NCBI GenBank assembly: GCA_900708905.1
Contig: CAADRB010000015.1
Coordinates: 2,313,820-2,377,819, forward strand
Direction: 5' to 3'
DNA: 64,000 nucleotides
Source: Hymenolepis diminuta
Taxonomy: Eukaryota > Platyhelminthes > Cestoda > Cyclophyllidea > Hymenolepididae
The notes below the pieces were generated by a model. That model was given only the letters and a program-made list of their open reading frames with translations, was not told where the DNA came from and made no database searches. Below, piece after piece: positions 23,165-36,603 of this stretch. Positions within the stretch are counted from its first letter, which is position 1, and each line of letters starts with the position of its first letter. Both the position numbers and the translations under genes were made by a program.

Positions 23165-26100
23165 TTATTGGTTTGTTCCCTCTTCTTCCACACTTTCCTT
23201 GACTAGATACTTGGTCTGTTGTAAAGGCAAATTCACATAAAGAGGGTCTCTTAGGCGTTTGAGATCACTTTGTAATTGAGCTAGGGAATTTCGTAGATTA
23301 TTGTACCGTTCCACATCGAAACCTTGGGCTGCAGCTCCTTTGTAGAAGGTTTTTAGATACTCTCGGTCGAATACCTCAGGGAAACTGTAATCCTAAAAGC
23401 AAAATGCAAAATAAATCGGTTTTAATAGTTGATCTTGCATCTAAAGCAGTCAAAATAAAACTTCGACAATGGTTGGTTACTTAATGCAAGACTCCAAGTG
23501 CTATTGGATAACGATATAAGTGCTCTACACTAATTAGACAAATTCAGTTTTTGTATAGAAAAATAATTACCTGTCGAGTGACGACGAAGTAAGCGTATAT
23601 AGCCATGGTAGTTCCATAACCGACAAAGTATGTAACAGGTTCCATGATATCCCAGGAGTATTCCCACCAAGTTAGACGTGCTAGAAGACCAAATTGAAGA
23701 CCCATTGCACCTAGACCAAGCCACGTCAATCGACGCGTCCTCGTTGAAGCTGCTTGTGCCAATGCTTGACGTTTCTATAAAAAAAAGATTAGATTTAGAT
23801 ATAAGGTTGAAAATATGGAAGATTTATTTATTTTTCACGGCTGAGCAAAAGGTCTAGAAGCTTTTAATTGTGAAGAAACATCTAGATACGTAAAGGGAAA
23901 GTTTAATTTTAAGATGGAGTATTTGGACAGTGGGAATGAAAAAATCATAAAAACGCTATTCCATCCGAACTTCAATACATTTTTAAATGGAAGTTCTTTT
24001 CGGCTTCTTCGATAATTAGACTTCATGTGATTTCGTAACACTCACCTATTGGAAAACCAGTTTATCTGTTTTAATCCAACTACTTGGAGGTCGGGTAGTG
24101 GAAATCGTCATCGTTGATATATAACTAGGGACGCACGATGATTTTCACCTGTTCTGGGAATAGCATGACCAACCGCTATACTTGACCTACTGATCGGTCA
24201 AGTCAAAATATATGGATATTAATAACAAAATGATTTGTGATGAATTGAAATAAAGACATATCTTCCCGTCAGGAGAAGGAAAAGTGAAGTAGAACTAGTT
24301 ATTATTAATGGGGGTGAATAATGGTAGTCATTAAATTAACATAGTGGGCAATAACGCGATAGATCAAACAGAGTTGAATGAGTCTGAATAAATAGCCAAT
24401 GGAACCAGATGTAAACACTTCCTGCACCAGTACCTTGAGTAAGTATGCATAACGAACTGGTACTCTCAAGTTATTGAAAATGCGTTTAAGTTCCAGCTCG
24501 TACAGAAAATTCCTCGCAAGATTGTGATTGAAATTAAGTTAGGGCTGTGGTATTCAGGACACGACAGTTTAAGTAGGATTGACTTCCTTTGTCATCAAGT
24601 ATGCTAAACATATCTATCTAATCACTTGCGATTGACACAATATACCAAGATGTGATTTCTTCAAGACGTGTTCTGTCTGGATCTTTCGTACGTAGTTGCA
24701 AAGAAGTTACAAAAGCTAAATTGAGTTACCTCTTCAAAGGGTTCCAGCTGAAGTTGAACATCGGCGATGCGTTTCTTAATCTCCCTTTCCTTCTCAGCCT
24801 GGACATCCTCAGCAGAGAGCACTGTGTTGAGTCGACTAATTAGAGCCCGGACTTGTCCTAATTCTTTTGGACCCAAGTCTGAGGGGATGCCTGTTAAAGA
24901 GAAACAGAATTTAGGCCAATTCAAACTACCATTATATAACCTCCGCAATAATCTCAAGAGTCATTGATCGAAATGATATTTTAGGAGAGTTTATTTGATC
25001 AAAACCGCAAAGTACTTTTTCAAATGGGAGTTGGAGAATCAATCGCACCTAATATGAACTGATTGGATGACGTAAATGTGTAAGAAGACGAAACATCTTA
25101 ACAAGCTAAAGATATTCTTAAAATGTACAAGTGTATTCTAATATTAGAATACCAAGAGTTAAGTAGGAGATCGCAGAGCAAGATGAGGGGAGAGAATGTC
25201 CTAATCAAATTACGATATACAAAGTTCATTTGACCATTGAGAGATACTTTTTCGTCAGATAAACAGCCGTACAAAGCAATTATAACAGGCTAAATGGGAG
25301 CCAAAACTGCTGCTGAGCTCATTCAACTTGTACGATGGTCTCCAAGAGTAATCGTCCAGTAACTGTGCATACTGGTTAACGGTGTTCCACAAAAGAAGGG
25401 TCATAGTTTAGCTGTAAGAAAACATTATCATTAAATAGCGTTTAAAACTCCGGATAGCTACGCAATCAATTTCTCTTTTCTTATTTTTACGCTCTGCCAA
25501 AGATAAAGTAAACAACTTCCTCAGTTGATTACAGGTTTTCGTATAAGGTACCCAGCCTTTATTCCACAAATTACCAATGTAACAAGGTGATTCATTACTT
25601 GGCGTGCGTTGGATGCAGACTAGCTAGCGAGGCATAAGAGAAAATGCAATTGGTAGATGTGCCCATGCAGAAATGAATACATAGTGCTTCGACGTTGCAC
25701 ACATAGAAGAATGTGCAATATGTGAAGAATTGTGTGCACCATAATTCATAAATTAATTAAACTTAGCTGTTTATTAATAACATTGATTATAAGCCGCCGA
25801 ACAAGTCTTCATTTAATTTTAAGTAATTTGTAATCAAAAAGGTTTTCACTTTATCATAAGTACTAACTATTGAGAGACGGGGAAGGCAGAGTGAAAAATA
25901 TTCGATAATACTGACGCTGAGGTTATCCACAAACGTACATACTGTTATATATCGAAATATTGTTTTTACTCAATGACAAAGCAGAAATTCGCTATGATGG
26001 TAGGCAGCCTCTAGACTAGGAAAAGAAGTCAGATAATCAAGGGGGCCATAGTTCACTTTAATTCGGGATTTTCAGTTTGTGTACTTATTACATAAAAGAT

Positions 26101-29100
26101 ACATTTCGCTGCATCATGACCTGAAATTCCAAAGTACAACTTTCAAAATCCAGTTCCTAGATTCCTAAATGATAGTTCATGTCCGCAATGTTCGGAGCTG
26201 ATTAAGCGGTAAATTGAGAATAAGAGGTTTGAGTAAACCACACAAGCATTCACTGCATTCTATTAAGTATGATACTTGAAGAAAAGTTATATAAAACCAA
26301 TTATATCGACTGATAGTAAACCTTAGACGAGTGTCAGAACGAAATTTCAAACATTTGATAAAAAAACAAATATTTTCACTCATGACGTCTTGTTTTTTTC
26401 TTTAATTGATTCGGAAAGTCAATTATGCTAAGATTAAGCACTTCATAGCACCTTTTCGTACATTTAAATTTTGAAATTATTTTGCCGAGTGATAAGACCA
26501 TTTTCTCATTGTCAATAGACATCCAGTAGGTAAGTCCACGCTTATAGAACCCGAAAGACCAGATTCATTAACCAAAAATATTTTGTAAGCTGTTTTAAAA
26601 TTCACATAAAACCACATTTTTATTTGTATTTTAATTGATAATTTGAAACTTGAATCTAATGTGAACTTGTAGTTTATTGACGGATAGTCAATTTATTAAA
26701 AGGCGAAAATTAAACCACATTTACTTAAGTTTACATGGATACGCGTAGGTTTTAAATTAGCCTTCCATTGAAAATTCGTATATTCGTTTATTCAGTCGAT
26801 CTTAATTTCAACTCAATCCGGTAAATATCTTCACTTAGTTTAAATTGAGGTAATTCAGGGGCATATTTTTTACAACTGCTACTCAACCGTTTGTAGAGGT
26901 TATTTATTCCATTTCTACTTCCCTAATAGTGAAATATGCGGGAAATGAAATGCTTGTACTATTTGAGTGCTACATATAAGAAAAATAATATTTCCCCAAA
27001 ATAATTCAAATATGCAGGATTCTTTATTTTCCGCCTTTCGATTTCTGTTTCTTTTAAATTGTTTTTATTCGAATGAATTTATTCATATTACGGTTGTTAA
27101 TGGCTCACAATATAGATCGACCTCTCGATACGAAAACGTGCGACTTATTTTGATATGGAGATTTGGATCGTTTAACATTGTGATGTTGTCGGATCGTATT
27201 CGTGACTAGTGTATTTTCTTAGGGAATCTAAGAGTCGGTTACGGTATCCTACAGAGAAGAACAGATCATAACATTATTGCAGTTAAGTCACTCACATATT
27301 AATATACTTTGTGAACGGGAAAACCGATAATTTGAGAATGAATTATCTCGTAATTGTCTATTGTAATTTAGTTTTATAACTGAAGGAGAATTTAACTAAT
27401 CCATCTATCCTACCAAATTTGTGGTTGACCAATGAATCAATTCACTAAATGGAGAGACCAAAACAAAATCTCAGGAATGTTATTTGGCATACTACTAGAA
27501 TGAATATTGGACCCAGCTATTATAAATCACATTTGTTATTAAGTCGATCACATCCGAATAAGTTTGAACATCTACGTAAAATGTTTTGGCTAGTCTCATC
27601 CAACGACACATGATCGTAAGGAAATGTTAACGAATTAAACTGTTATAACCAACTACTCAATTAAATCGAATTATCTACGAACTCAGTACATAGTGGTCAT
27701 ATGCTCACCCAGATCATGATAGTAAGAGGGAGAGAGAAATAGGGAAAATGAGAAAAGCCATTGATATTTTGTAAACTGGAGAAGGGTTTTACACAAATTT
27801 AAATACCTCTTCAAACTTGAGGGGGGCAAGCGAAGTAATAACGCAAAAATAACGGAGAAGATTGATTCTAACAAATGCAGTAAAACAAAAGGAAAGCATA
27901 TTCCGATTTTTAATTACAATTATTGTAATAATTAATGAGATATCTGTATCTGAATAACCATACATTGGAAAAGTATTTTAGATATAACAAAATTTCGATG
28001 TCCTCCTACCTCCTATTCTAGAGTCATGTCATAAATTGATACGTCTAAAGTATGTAGGCATTAGAGCAATGGAATGGATGTCAAGGCCTTGCAGTTTTGA
28101 GAGTCAGAAGTAAATGTGACTTGTGCAGCGGATTAGAATGCCATTTCCTAATGCTATATTGACTCCTCAAAAATCAATTTGATCACCGATAAAAAACAGA
28201 ATGGAATGCTTTCGATGATTTAGACAAACTTCGTAATACTTCTTTGAACGGAATTTGCAACTTGAGCACTAGATAATTTGGTGAATGTTCTTACATGCTC
28301 ATTATTGTCAAACCAGGCAGACAATCAATCCGTATTTCCAAGAAATATATAATCATTGTTATGTTCTTAATGAAAGTGAAAAAAAAAACATTGTTTGAGC
28401 TAAATATCTTCTTTCTTTCTTTCGAATCTGGGCTATTGTAGCCACAGTATACCTCAGTGAGTAGCCTGTTATATACGTGGCTTTTCACTACCTTCTAAGA
28501 TACTTTAACGAAGCAATGCTCATAAACAGTCTTCCTATTTCCTATGTTTTTAAATTTATAACAATAGGCATATTTTATTCTGAAGTTTTCATTTCTCTAA
28601 GACATGAAAAGTCGCTCTAGCTTAGGAGTAGCCAAGGCAGGATAAAGAAAATTGTTAAAATATCGGTCCCCTCTCTTAACCACAAACAAGATAGAAAGGG
28701 GGTTGAGACTGTGGATGCATACTTGCATTATGAAATAACAAGACGTCAGTCTCATAGGTAGTAAACTGAAAAAATCTGTAGATAGAATTGAATGAAAATC
28801 AATATGCTCGAGCCAGGTAACGGAGAGAAATTGATAAGCAACTTAAGAGAAAGAGGATAAGTTATCGGTATAATTGCGAAGTTAAACTCGCGATAGATAG
28901 AAAAATTCATCACTACTGAGTGAGTATATATATAGCTCATCAAATCCTTCTACATTACAGTCTTTATGACCTGATATACTGATTTATGAGCATCAGTCAG
29001 TATCTGTAGTATAGAGAGACAGGTGAAGGGGAGATTGAGAGGAAGATATTTAAACGTACAAACATTTTTCAATAATATCAAGTATGATCTGTGGAGGAAA

Positions 29101-30558
29101 TTGATAAAGTATTTATCCTGACTGACGTTAGGGCTTAGACTATTATCGAGATGAGAATAAACAGTTTGGAAGAATGGCATAGTTTAACATATTTTTAGCA
29201 ATTTGATTTTTTTGACCTTTTTCATGGAATCGGAAAGCCGACTGTGTTAAGTTATCAACAACTCCTTAGAATAAAAACTGCGACATTTATTTACATTGAA
29301 ACTATTTACAAAATGGACGTTTTTTATTACTTTTTTCCCTAATATGATAAGAAACGTCAAGTAATTAGGCCTATTTCTTCAATGGTCAGATTTTTCAAAC
29401 TATTCAAATCGTGTCTCTTCAACATCGATAGCAGAGTACTACCCTTTTACATATGTTTTAAAGATATATCAAGAGAATTTGAGGTAGACGAAAATAGAAA
29501 TCATAAGTAGAAACTCTAAATCACTAAATTGGTCAAACGGCTAGTTAAATCTGGGATAAAAAGGAAAGGCCTTCTTTTTAGAAAATACAATTTTCGATAG
29601 GGTTTTAATTAATTTGTTTGAAGCTAATTTCCAGCTTGGTACAATTTAAACATGGAGAATTCAACCAGCATAATTCTTTCAGCAGTTACTCACCTGTCCA
29701 CGTTAGTTATGTTACTAGGCAAACAATGCTTTTTACTTCCAAGAAATGACAAATATGAGACAATTTTAAACCGGAGTGAAGTTCATAAAAGAGAACAGTT
29801 TCATTCTTATTTTATCAAAACTATTTAAGGGTAAGAAAGAACGAAATAAAGCGAATGAAGAACTGTAAGTATTTTGTAGACAGGGGAGAATTTGTAAGAA
29901 CATAAATTATAAATGAAAGAGAAAGGCAAAGGCAGTGAAGTGAAATAAAAAGATGCAACGCAGATGCAACTAGTGAAATCCCTTAAGATCCCTTAATCTA
30001 TTATAAGTAAAGGCAGAAAGTGTCTAAATTGCAGCAAATACATGGTAGGGGAAAAATATGCTATGATTAACATTTCGCACGGAGAGAATTTTAATAAAAT
30101 CTCTTCTTTATTGAGATATTCACTCAGACGTATTATATGGATGGCTTATTGTTCCTCTTCTGGAGATGCAGACGTGACCGAAGCTTTTGATGGAGATGTC
30201 CTGTTATTTAATTTCTTAATGGCTTGACAAATAAATCAGATAGATAGATAGATAACACTCTCAGGTCATGTTATTTTTCAAATAATTCTGTTAAACAAAA
30301 ATTTAACAATATCCAACAATTCCGTGGACAGATTGAGTAGTTAGACGTATGAATTTAGAGCACTGACGAAATATGTGAATGCCATTAAAAGTGAGGGAGT
30401 ACATAAACATTGAAAGCGCACTTGCCTTCCCTTACGAAAATGCGCATAAACGTGTTAAGTGCTATCAAATGACTACCGATAGCACCTAAAGACGGTTAAA
30501 TTGCAACATACTTGTTACCATTTAAAGACGTCTTATTTTTTCAGCTTTTGAACTCAAA

Positions 30559-30590
<32 letters not shown>

Positions 30591-33500
30591 NNNNNATACA
30601 TCTTTTATTTGTCCTCTTGAGCTTAAAGAAATGAAGAAACTCTGAAGTAACGGACAAACAACATGAATAAACTCGTCTCTTAATCCCTTATGAACATTCA
30701 CTAAATTTTCGAGTTTTCATATCATATTTTTCTGAACAGGAATCATACTTTGTAGAACTAAATGAGCAACAAAACTCACAGAGATAAACCAGTCCTTTTA
30801 ACGTACTCATAAATATTAAGAGGGTAATAACTCAATTTGAGCAACGGTACAAAGCTAGAACTCACCCAAATTGGCGACACTGACGGGAAATCGCTTGTCG
30901 TTGATTTCAATCACGAAGTCATTCGCAAGGAGCATCTCGATACTATTCGCTTTGGCAAATCGTAGGCCATCTGAAAAAAAAGAACAAGTCCTGAAAATAT
31001 TGCTTTAATTTACGATTTGGACTTTTATGAGGTCATATTTGCGTTCTTCATTCATGCTCAATACAGCAGATCGATTCTGATCTTCGATAAGTTACCGGCG
31101 GTTAAAACCCTCCCCCTCCCCTCTGGTTAATTTTAAGAAATCCCTACCTGTTGGATTTCATAATTTTAATATTAACTGTATGTGCTCCTTCAGTCAAGGA
31201 TGAATTGAGACAATAGATAAGGAATATAAAGAAGTCTGTTATCTGGGCAATTAGAAGTGTATTGAAATAGAATGAACAACCACTCAACTTAATCAAATGG
31301 CTAATAAATTCCAGACATTATGGCCATGAATTCAATCACGAAGCCAGGGAACAAACTATAAAATATGAATTTTTAAACATGAAGAAGAGAAATAACCATA
31401 AATCAACTAACGTACAACCCGTACCTAAAAATCAAATGAAGTAGGACACTTTTGTTACTCCAACTTCATTCTCAACATCTGCTCGACGCCATCTCCCTCT
31501 CCCTATAGGACAACTTCGTATTAAGATGCTTCCCCACGATAAAAATGTAATTTTTTTGCCTAACTGAGTATAATGGTGATGTTAATGAAAAATCTCTTGT
31601 AAGAAGGGTCAGCACACGCGACTGACTAAACTATCACTGAAGAAATATTCTAAAGAATACAGTCTATTTAAGAATTGACTTAAGGTTACTGGAATACAAA
31701 TTTATGTAACTGAAGGACTGAAAAGTGTATTTCTTGACGCCCATTCCGATTAATTGATTCCTATATGGGTATCAACCAATCACTGAATGTATTGGTGTCC
31801 TTCAAATCAACTTTATTTTCCCTTATTGAAAACTTAAAATCAGTCTCGTTAATATATTTTAAGCGTATATTACTTGAAGAAGCCAAATAAAATTAAGTAC
31901 CAAGAAAGGTGGTTGAAATAGTGGATATAGGCAGCAGGGAAGCTAAAAATAGAAAAGTTGATCGAGATTTATGAGATGTGAAAGAATGTTGCTACCAGTT
32001 GCATATTGAAGGAAGAAAAGAAAAGGAAATAAATACGAAAAAATTTTCTTGTTTAAACAATAAAACCATGTCAAAAACTATTTTTTTTCTAACAATTCGG
32101 CTATCCATCATAGACGGGTGATGGATTTGAGGTACCGTTATTGATACCATTGCAACCACTCTCCCAATGTTCAATATATTAACATAATAATTAAATATAA
32201 ATGTATTATATTTAATAATATGTCAAAAATTAAAATTTTTAGAAGAGAAAAAAAATGTTTCAAATCGCAAGTACTGCGAGGCAACCGCCGAGCTGTTTCA
32301 AATGATCGGAATTAAAACCGTGTAATAACTTGAAAATTGCGTCAGAGAATGTTAATTGAAACTCAAACTCTTATTGAAAAACAATACCTTTCAAAATTTA
32401 GCTCCCTTGAGAGGAAATATATATGAAAACTAATGACAAGATTTATTAATTAACCGATCGTTTTGACGCCCAAGCCCATTGAAGGGAAGCATATTGCGTC
32501 ATTCATCTTGAGCAGAAAAAATGCGTCCTTTACGTCTCTGATGAGAAACTCGCATCCTATAACCCCTTCATCGACTAGCATTAAAGAGTATTATTGATTA
32601 TTCCTTTCACTGTTTAAGCATCAAATTCTGACTCTATAAGTGCACGGTGACCGCCAACGATGAAACAATTGGTTAACCTAAGCGGTCACAAGTTATGAAA
32701 GTGTGTCATTTGGAAAGTCAGATCCATTTACAGCAAAAAAGCACTCACTTAACATGAAGAAACTTATGAAAAATCGTGAAATTTTAGGGTATTATTCGGC
32801 GAACTTATTTCAAGCAGATAGATAGCATAAGCGTTGAGAAATCGACAAGAATTTTACCTAGTTAGTTAATAATAAGTAGCTTACATGAAAAATATATATA
32901 ATTATTAGATATAACAGCAGGGCAAGTCTGAATAATGCACAAATTCATGCATATAGCTTCTATTTTAATGAGTTCAATCAATTGGAGGTTATTTTCCACT
33001 TCCTGAATGAATGAATAGATGATCCCTAATTTAGATGTGCCAAAAATCAAGTAATATTTATATTCTGCTGATAATTTCTAAAGTTCATTCTTCCCAATAT
33101 ATTGCTACATCATCCTATTTCGTCACGTACATGTTACTGGACTTTTAATTAGATTAATTTAGTATACCAATTAACCGATTTGACTATGATGCAGCGCGAG
33201 TCTTTGAATCTACCAAATCGAAACGACCATCAGAGCAATAGTAGTTATCTTCTGAAAGGTATAAAAGGACACTGTTTTTACCAGGTTAAAGACCCAAGAG
33301 ATGGATAACTCGTTTATTCGAGATTGACTTGAGTGTTTGAGAAAAAAACAACCAGTTGGCGCGGATATGAGCAAAATTGCAAATCAGAAATTTTCAAAAG
33401 AAGTGGATTGTATTGTTACCATCACAGTTCCAAAGTAAAAACACGCGATGTTTAAGATAAGAACGCAAACCCAGAGATCGTTCCCCCTCATGTTTTGCGC

Positions 33501-35659
33501 ACATACACAAGTTCTTGGTTCTTTAGAGAGAAATGAACAATTTCAGAAAATCTATTCCTCAACGAATATGACTGCCAAGAATCCAGACAATTACGTAGCT
33601 GCAATAAGATATTTCATTATTATTATTAATTATTATTATATTATTAATTAACTTTCAGCGCCTTATTCGCAAGGTAACTTAAAGATAAATCTATGGTCTC
33701 ATCTTTATGACATTCACTTCCAAATGCTCCGATACTAATATATTTTTCTCGAAAACGTTATGAATAATATAATTACCCTTCGTTCAATATATTCTCTTAG
33801 AAAAGCGATAACTTTTAAATGATAACTTTTTATACTCTATAATCGGGAAAATTTACATAATAGTAGATTTAATAATCTAGAAACATTTTAAAATATTTAA
33901 AGGAAATTTTAAAGCTATAGATCTTGATAGAACATTCTACGATATCTAAATGAGCATGTTACATTTCTACGACTTCTCAACTTGATGGAAGAGTACCACT
34001 TTCTAATTTATTATTATTATTATTATTTGTTTAATATCATGATCAAAGGAACATCATAAAATTGCTACCAAGACATTAGTAACTTAAATTACCTCTTTCT
34101 CGAAATCTAAAATAAAAAAAATTAAAAATTATTAGCACTTGTGTGATGTATACAAGTTCTTCCTATCTAATAAGGAATGCGACGAACTAATGACAGTCTT
34201 TAATTCACTGAAGCAAAAATAGATTAATGCGCTTTGTCTCTCTAGTATGTCAGAATAAATCCCACTCCATCTGAATAAAACTGTATGATCCCATTTTGTC
34301 TAACTTCGAAGTAGGTAATTTTCCGTTCAATCTGGATCGGACTGAAATGGTGTCATTTGGAGGAAATGGCGAGGCAGACAGTCACCTTTTAGATGATTGG
34401 CTGAGAATCATCCTATGTAAATGCTAGGACATAGATAATTTCAGGTGAGGGATAAAACGAGGCAAAACACATGAAAGGTTAAATTAAGTTCACCATGACA
34501 AACACACTTGCCCATCGTAATAAAGAGAAAAAAATGGATGAAAAATCACATATGCTTGTAAGGGTTAATGGCAAATAAATGAAAAATAATACACATCACT
34601 ATAGTTCACACTTATTCAGATGCTTTCTCATGATTTAAACATGCAAAATTTTTTGTTTGGTAATAATAATATTTATGAGAATAGTAGATGATGAGTAATA
34701 AATAAAATATTGCAGGATTATTTTTCACTTAATATTTACACATATGAGAATTTATAGTGCTAACGAATTGAAATTTACATATTTCGTTCATCTAAAAGTG
34801 ATCAATAAATACGAGATGTGAGGAGACATACAGTCTTTATGATTACTGCTAATGAGGAAACTCAGTCTTGGAAAAATGAGGAGCTTCAGTTGCTACTACT
34901 GTCTCTGTACATAAAATATTCTTGCCTTGAGATAATTAAAAGAGCTTAGTTTGGTTGGAACTCAGTTTTGACAACCATTATGTCAATGCCCCTGAGTGAA
35001 AAGTTGTACTTAATTGAACATTCAAAAATTAGTTCAGCTTTATTCTGCCAAGGTTAATGAGTTATGTGGTGGCGACACTCCCATCTCCGTGATAGCAGCA
35101 AAAGCCTGCAATTAGTACAAATTAAATCAATTGATAAGAATTACCTTTCATTTTTAAAGAGCAGAATGAACAGTAGATAAAGTAGCTGATATGAAGGATA
35201 TTATTCCGCAAATACAATTGCATTTTTAAACTCAAAATGAAATTGTTCAAGGAACATAATTTGATTTAATACAAAGCAAGAATTTAAGAACTTTAATAAC
35301 TAGAGGACAATAAATAACATTATAAGGAGTATGTATCGAAAAAAAACGAATAACAGAGTAAAACAATGGAGCATACATGATTAATTGAGGAACTCACCTT
35401 TTCCGAGAAAAGCCACACGATCGATTCCTCTGTCTTCGTTTTCAATAGCTTTCACTAAATCACCAACGTTATTAGACAGAGGGCGCAGAGAGAAGATGCA
35501 AGTTTCATCCCGCGAAGGCAATGGGATATGGAATCGGGGTAGACCACCAGGGGTTAGTGTTACTGAAGCTTCTTTGTTTGAGGTGGAGGATAAAGTTGAA
35601 GTAAATTGGCAGGGAAGAACAAATGTCGCGGAAGCAATACACTTAGAGAGGTATAGTGG
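23165..35659 (-). CDS. MCU: mitochondrial calcium uniporter pore subunit (first exon not certain)
   Basis: Pore-forming subunit of the inner-membrane Ca2+ uniporter. Exons in transcript order: 35659-35398, 30970-30866, 24890-24730, 23774-23571, 23392-23165. All junctions keep phase; the sum is 960 nt, 319 residues plus stop. Seen in order: Pro/Ser-rich leader, N-terminal domain with [16 protein letters not shown] and [10 protein letters not shown], coiled coil ([20 protein letters not shown]), TM1 ([19 protein letters not shown]), pore loop [10 protein letters not shown] with the DIME signature, TM2 ([18 protein letters not shown]), then a C-terminal coiled coil ([16 protein letters not shown]). 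The Cys in ETCIF aligns with human Cys97, a known redox-sensitive residue. The exon at 35659 starts in phase 0 without a Met, so a short start exon lies further right. Identity is certain. Confidence 0.93.
23775..24729 (-). other. MCU intron between coiled-coil exon and pore exon
   Basis: Bounded on the minus strand by GTAACT at 24729 and TTTTTATAG at 23775. Nothing further was recognised. Confidence 0.7.
24891..30865 (-). other. MCU intron of about 6 kb, with assembly gap nearby
   Basis: No exon or nested gene was recognised. A short GATA run lies near 30237-30253. A TA repeat at about 30561-30590 abuts an N run at 30591-30595, probably an unresolved microsatellite. The exon phases on both sides agree (1 + 2 bases forming Gly), so no missing exon is implied. 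Confidence 0.6.
30561..30595. repeat. (TA)n microsatellite adjoining an assembly gap
   Basis: TA run followed by NNNNN at 30591-30595. The true repeat length is unknown. Confidence 0.95.
30971..35397 (-). other. MCU intron of about 4.4 kb
   Basis: Bounded on the minus strand by GTGAGT at 35397 and TTTTTTTCAG at 30971. It holds (ATT)n runs at about 33614-33652 and 34009-34027. No gene was recognised. Confidence 0.6.
33614..33652. repeat. (ATT)n-rich tract
   Basis: Imperfect ATT trinucleotide run in an MCU intron. A second, purer run is at 34009-34027. Confidence 0.9.
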
Positions 35660-36603
35660 CTAGAGAAAAGAAATGTTTTAATGTTTCCAATAATTGACTG
35701 CTTTTTAAAAATATATAAAACGTAAATACGGTGCAAGTGCTAAGTTATATATAAGTTAATACGAAAATAATACGACTGGAATACAAACTTGACACCGAGA
35801 AATGAAGGGAAGAGCAAACGACATCGCAATGATGACTTCCTACACCATAGTGATTCACTAGAAGCAGTAAAAAATTAGCCAATTGGAGGCAGCGCGGTCA
35901 TAAAAAAATCGAACGAATCAGGATGATTCAACCTTGAACATAAGTTTTCTAGCAAATAAAAACGTCTGAAATCCGTAAATACAATATAGTCATAATAACA
36001 TACTATTCAACCTATAAATGCAAAGATTTAAATCTAATTTATTTTAATAAAGACCACGTAGATGAAGAAATAAAAGGGACTGGGAACATCAATTTTCTAA
36101 AATAAGTTATTGGCAAAAAATTTATTTTTTTAAATGTAACACTAATTTAAATTTGGTTAATTTAATAAATATAAAGAAGGTTAATACATAGTCTTTGGAT
36201 CAATCATTTTATGCTTTATATTAATTTAGTACAGCAATAAAAACGGCACGAATTCGACTATTTATTTATGTGGCGCTTGCAACTTGATCCAAAGTGAAGT
36301 TGTGCATTAACCGATGTCATAAAATTGCTAAAAATTAGTTCAATAAAATTCTGATTAATTAATTTAATCTTAAATTAATTAATTTAAATTGAATTTTAAA
36401 TGCAATTTTTAATTTCGTAAAACGATGGCCATATATTCCATGTATTATATAGCTGAACGGTTACATGATGCAATGGTATTCGCCGTCTGCTTGATACTAA
36501 TAATGTTATTCATAAATTGTGTTTTTTTTCCTACTTTTACCTCCTACAATTATTCTATCCTGTTAATTACTCATAATCTTCATCGTTTCGTATTAATTTA
36601 TAG
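35660..36603. promoter_or_regulatory. divergent 5' region shared by MCU (-) and DNAI4 (+)
   Basis: The first certain MCU exon ends at 35659 and the DNAI4 ATG is at 36604, so both start within this strongly AT-rich stretch. A minus-strand ATGACATCG followed by GTTAAT (36320-36312, donor at 36311) would supply a start exon M-T-S in the phase MCU needs. This is only a candidate. An AT-only inverted repeat (TTAATTAATTTAA ... TTAAATTAATTAA) lies at about 36354-36390. TTTATAG directly precedes the DNAI4 ATG and could be a splice or spliced-leader acceptor. Confidence 0.4.
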
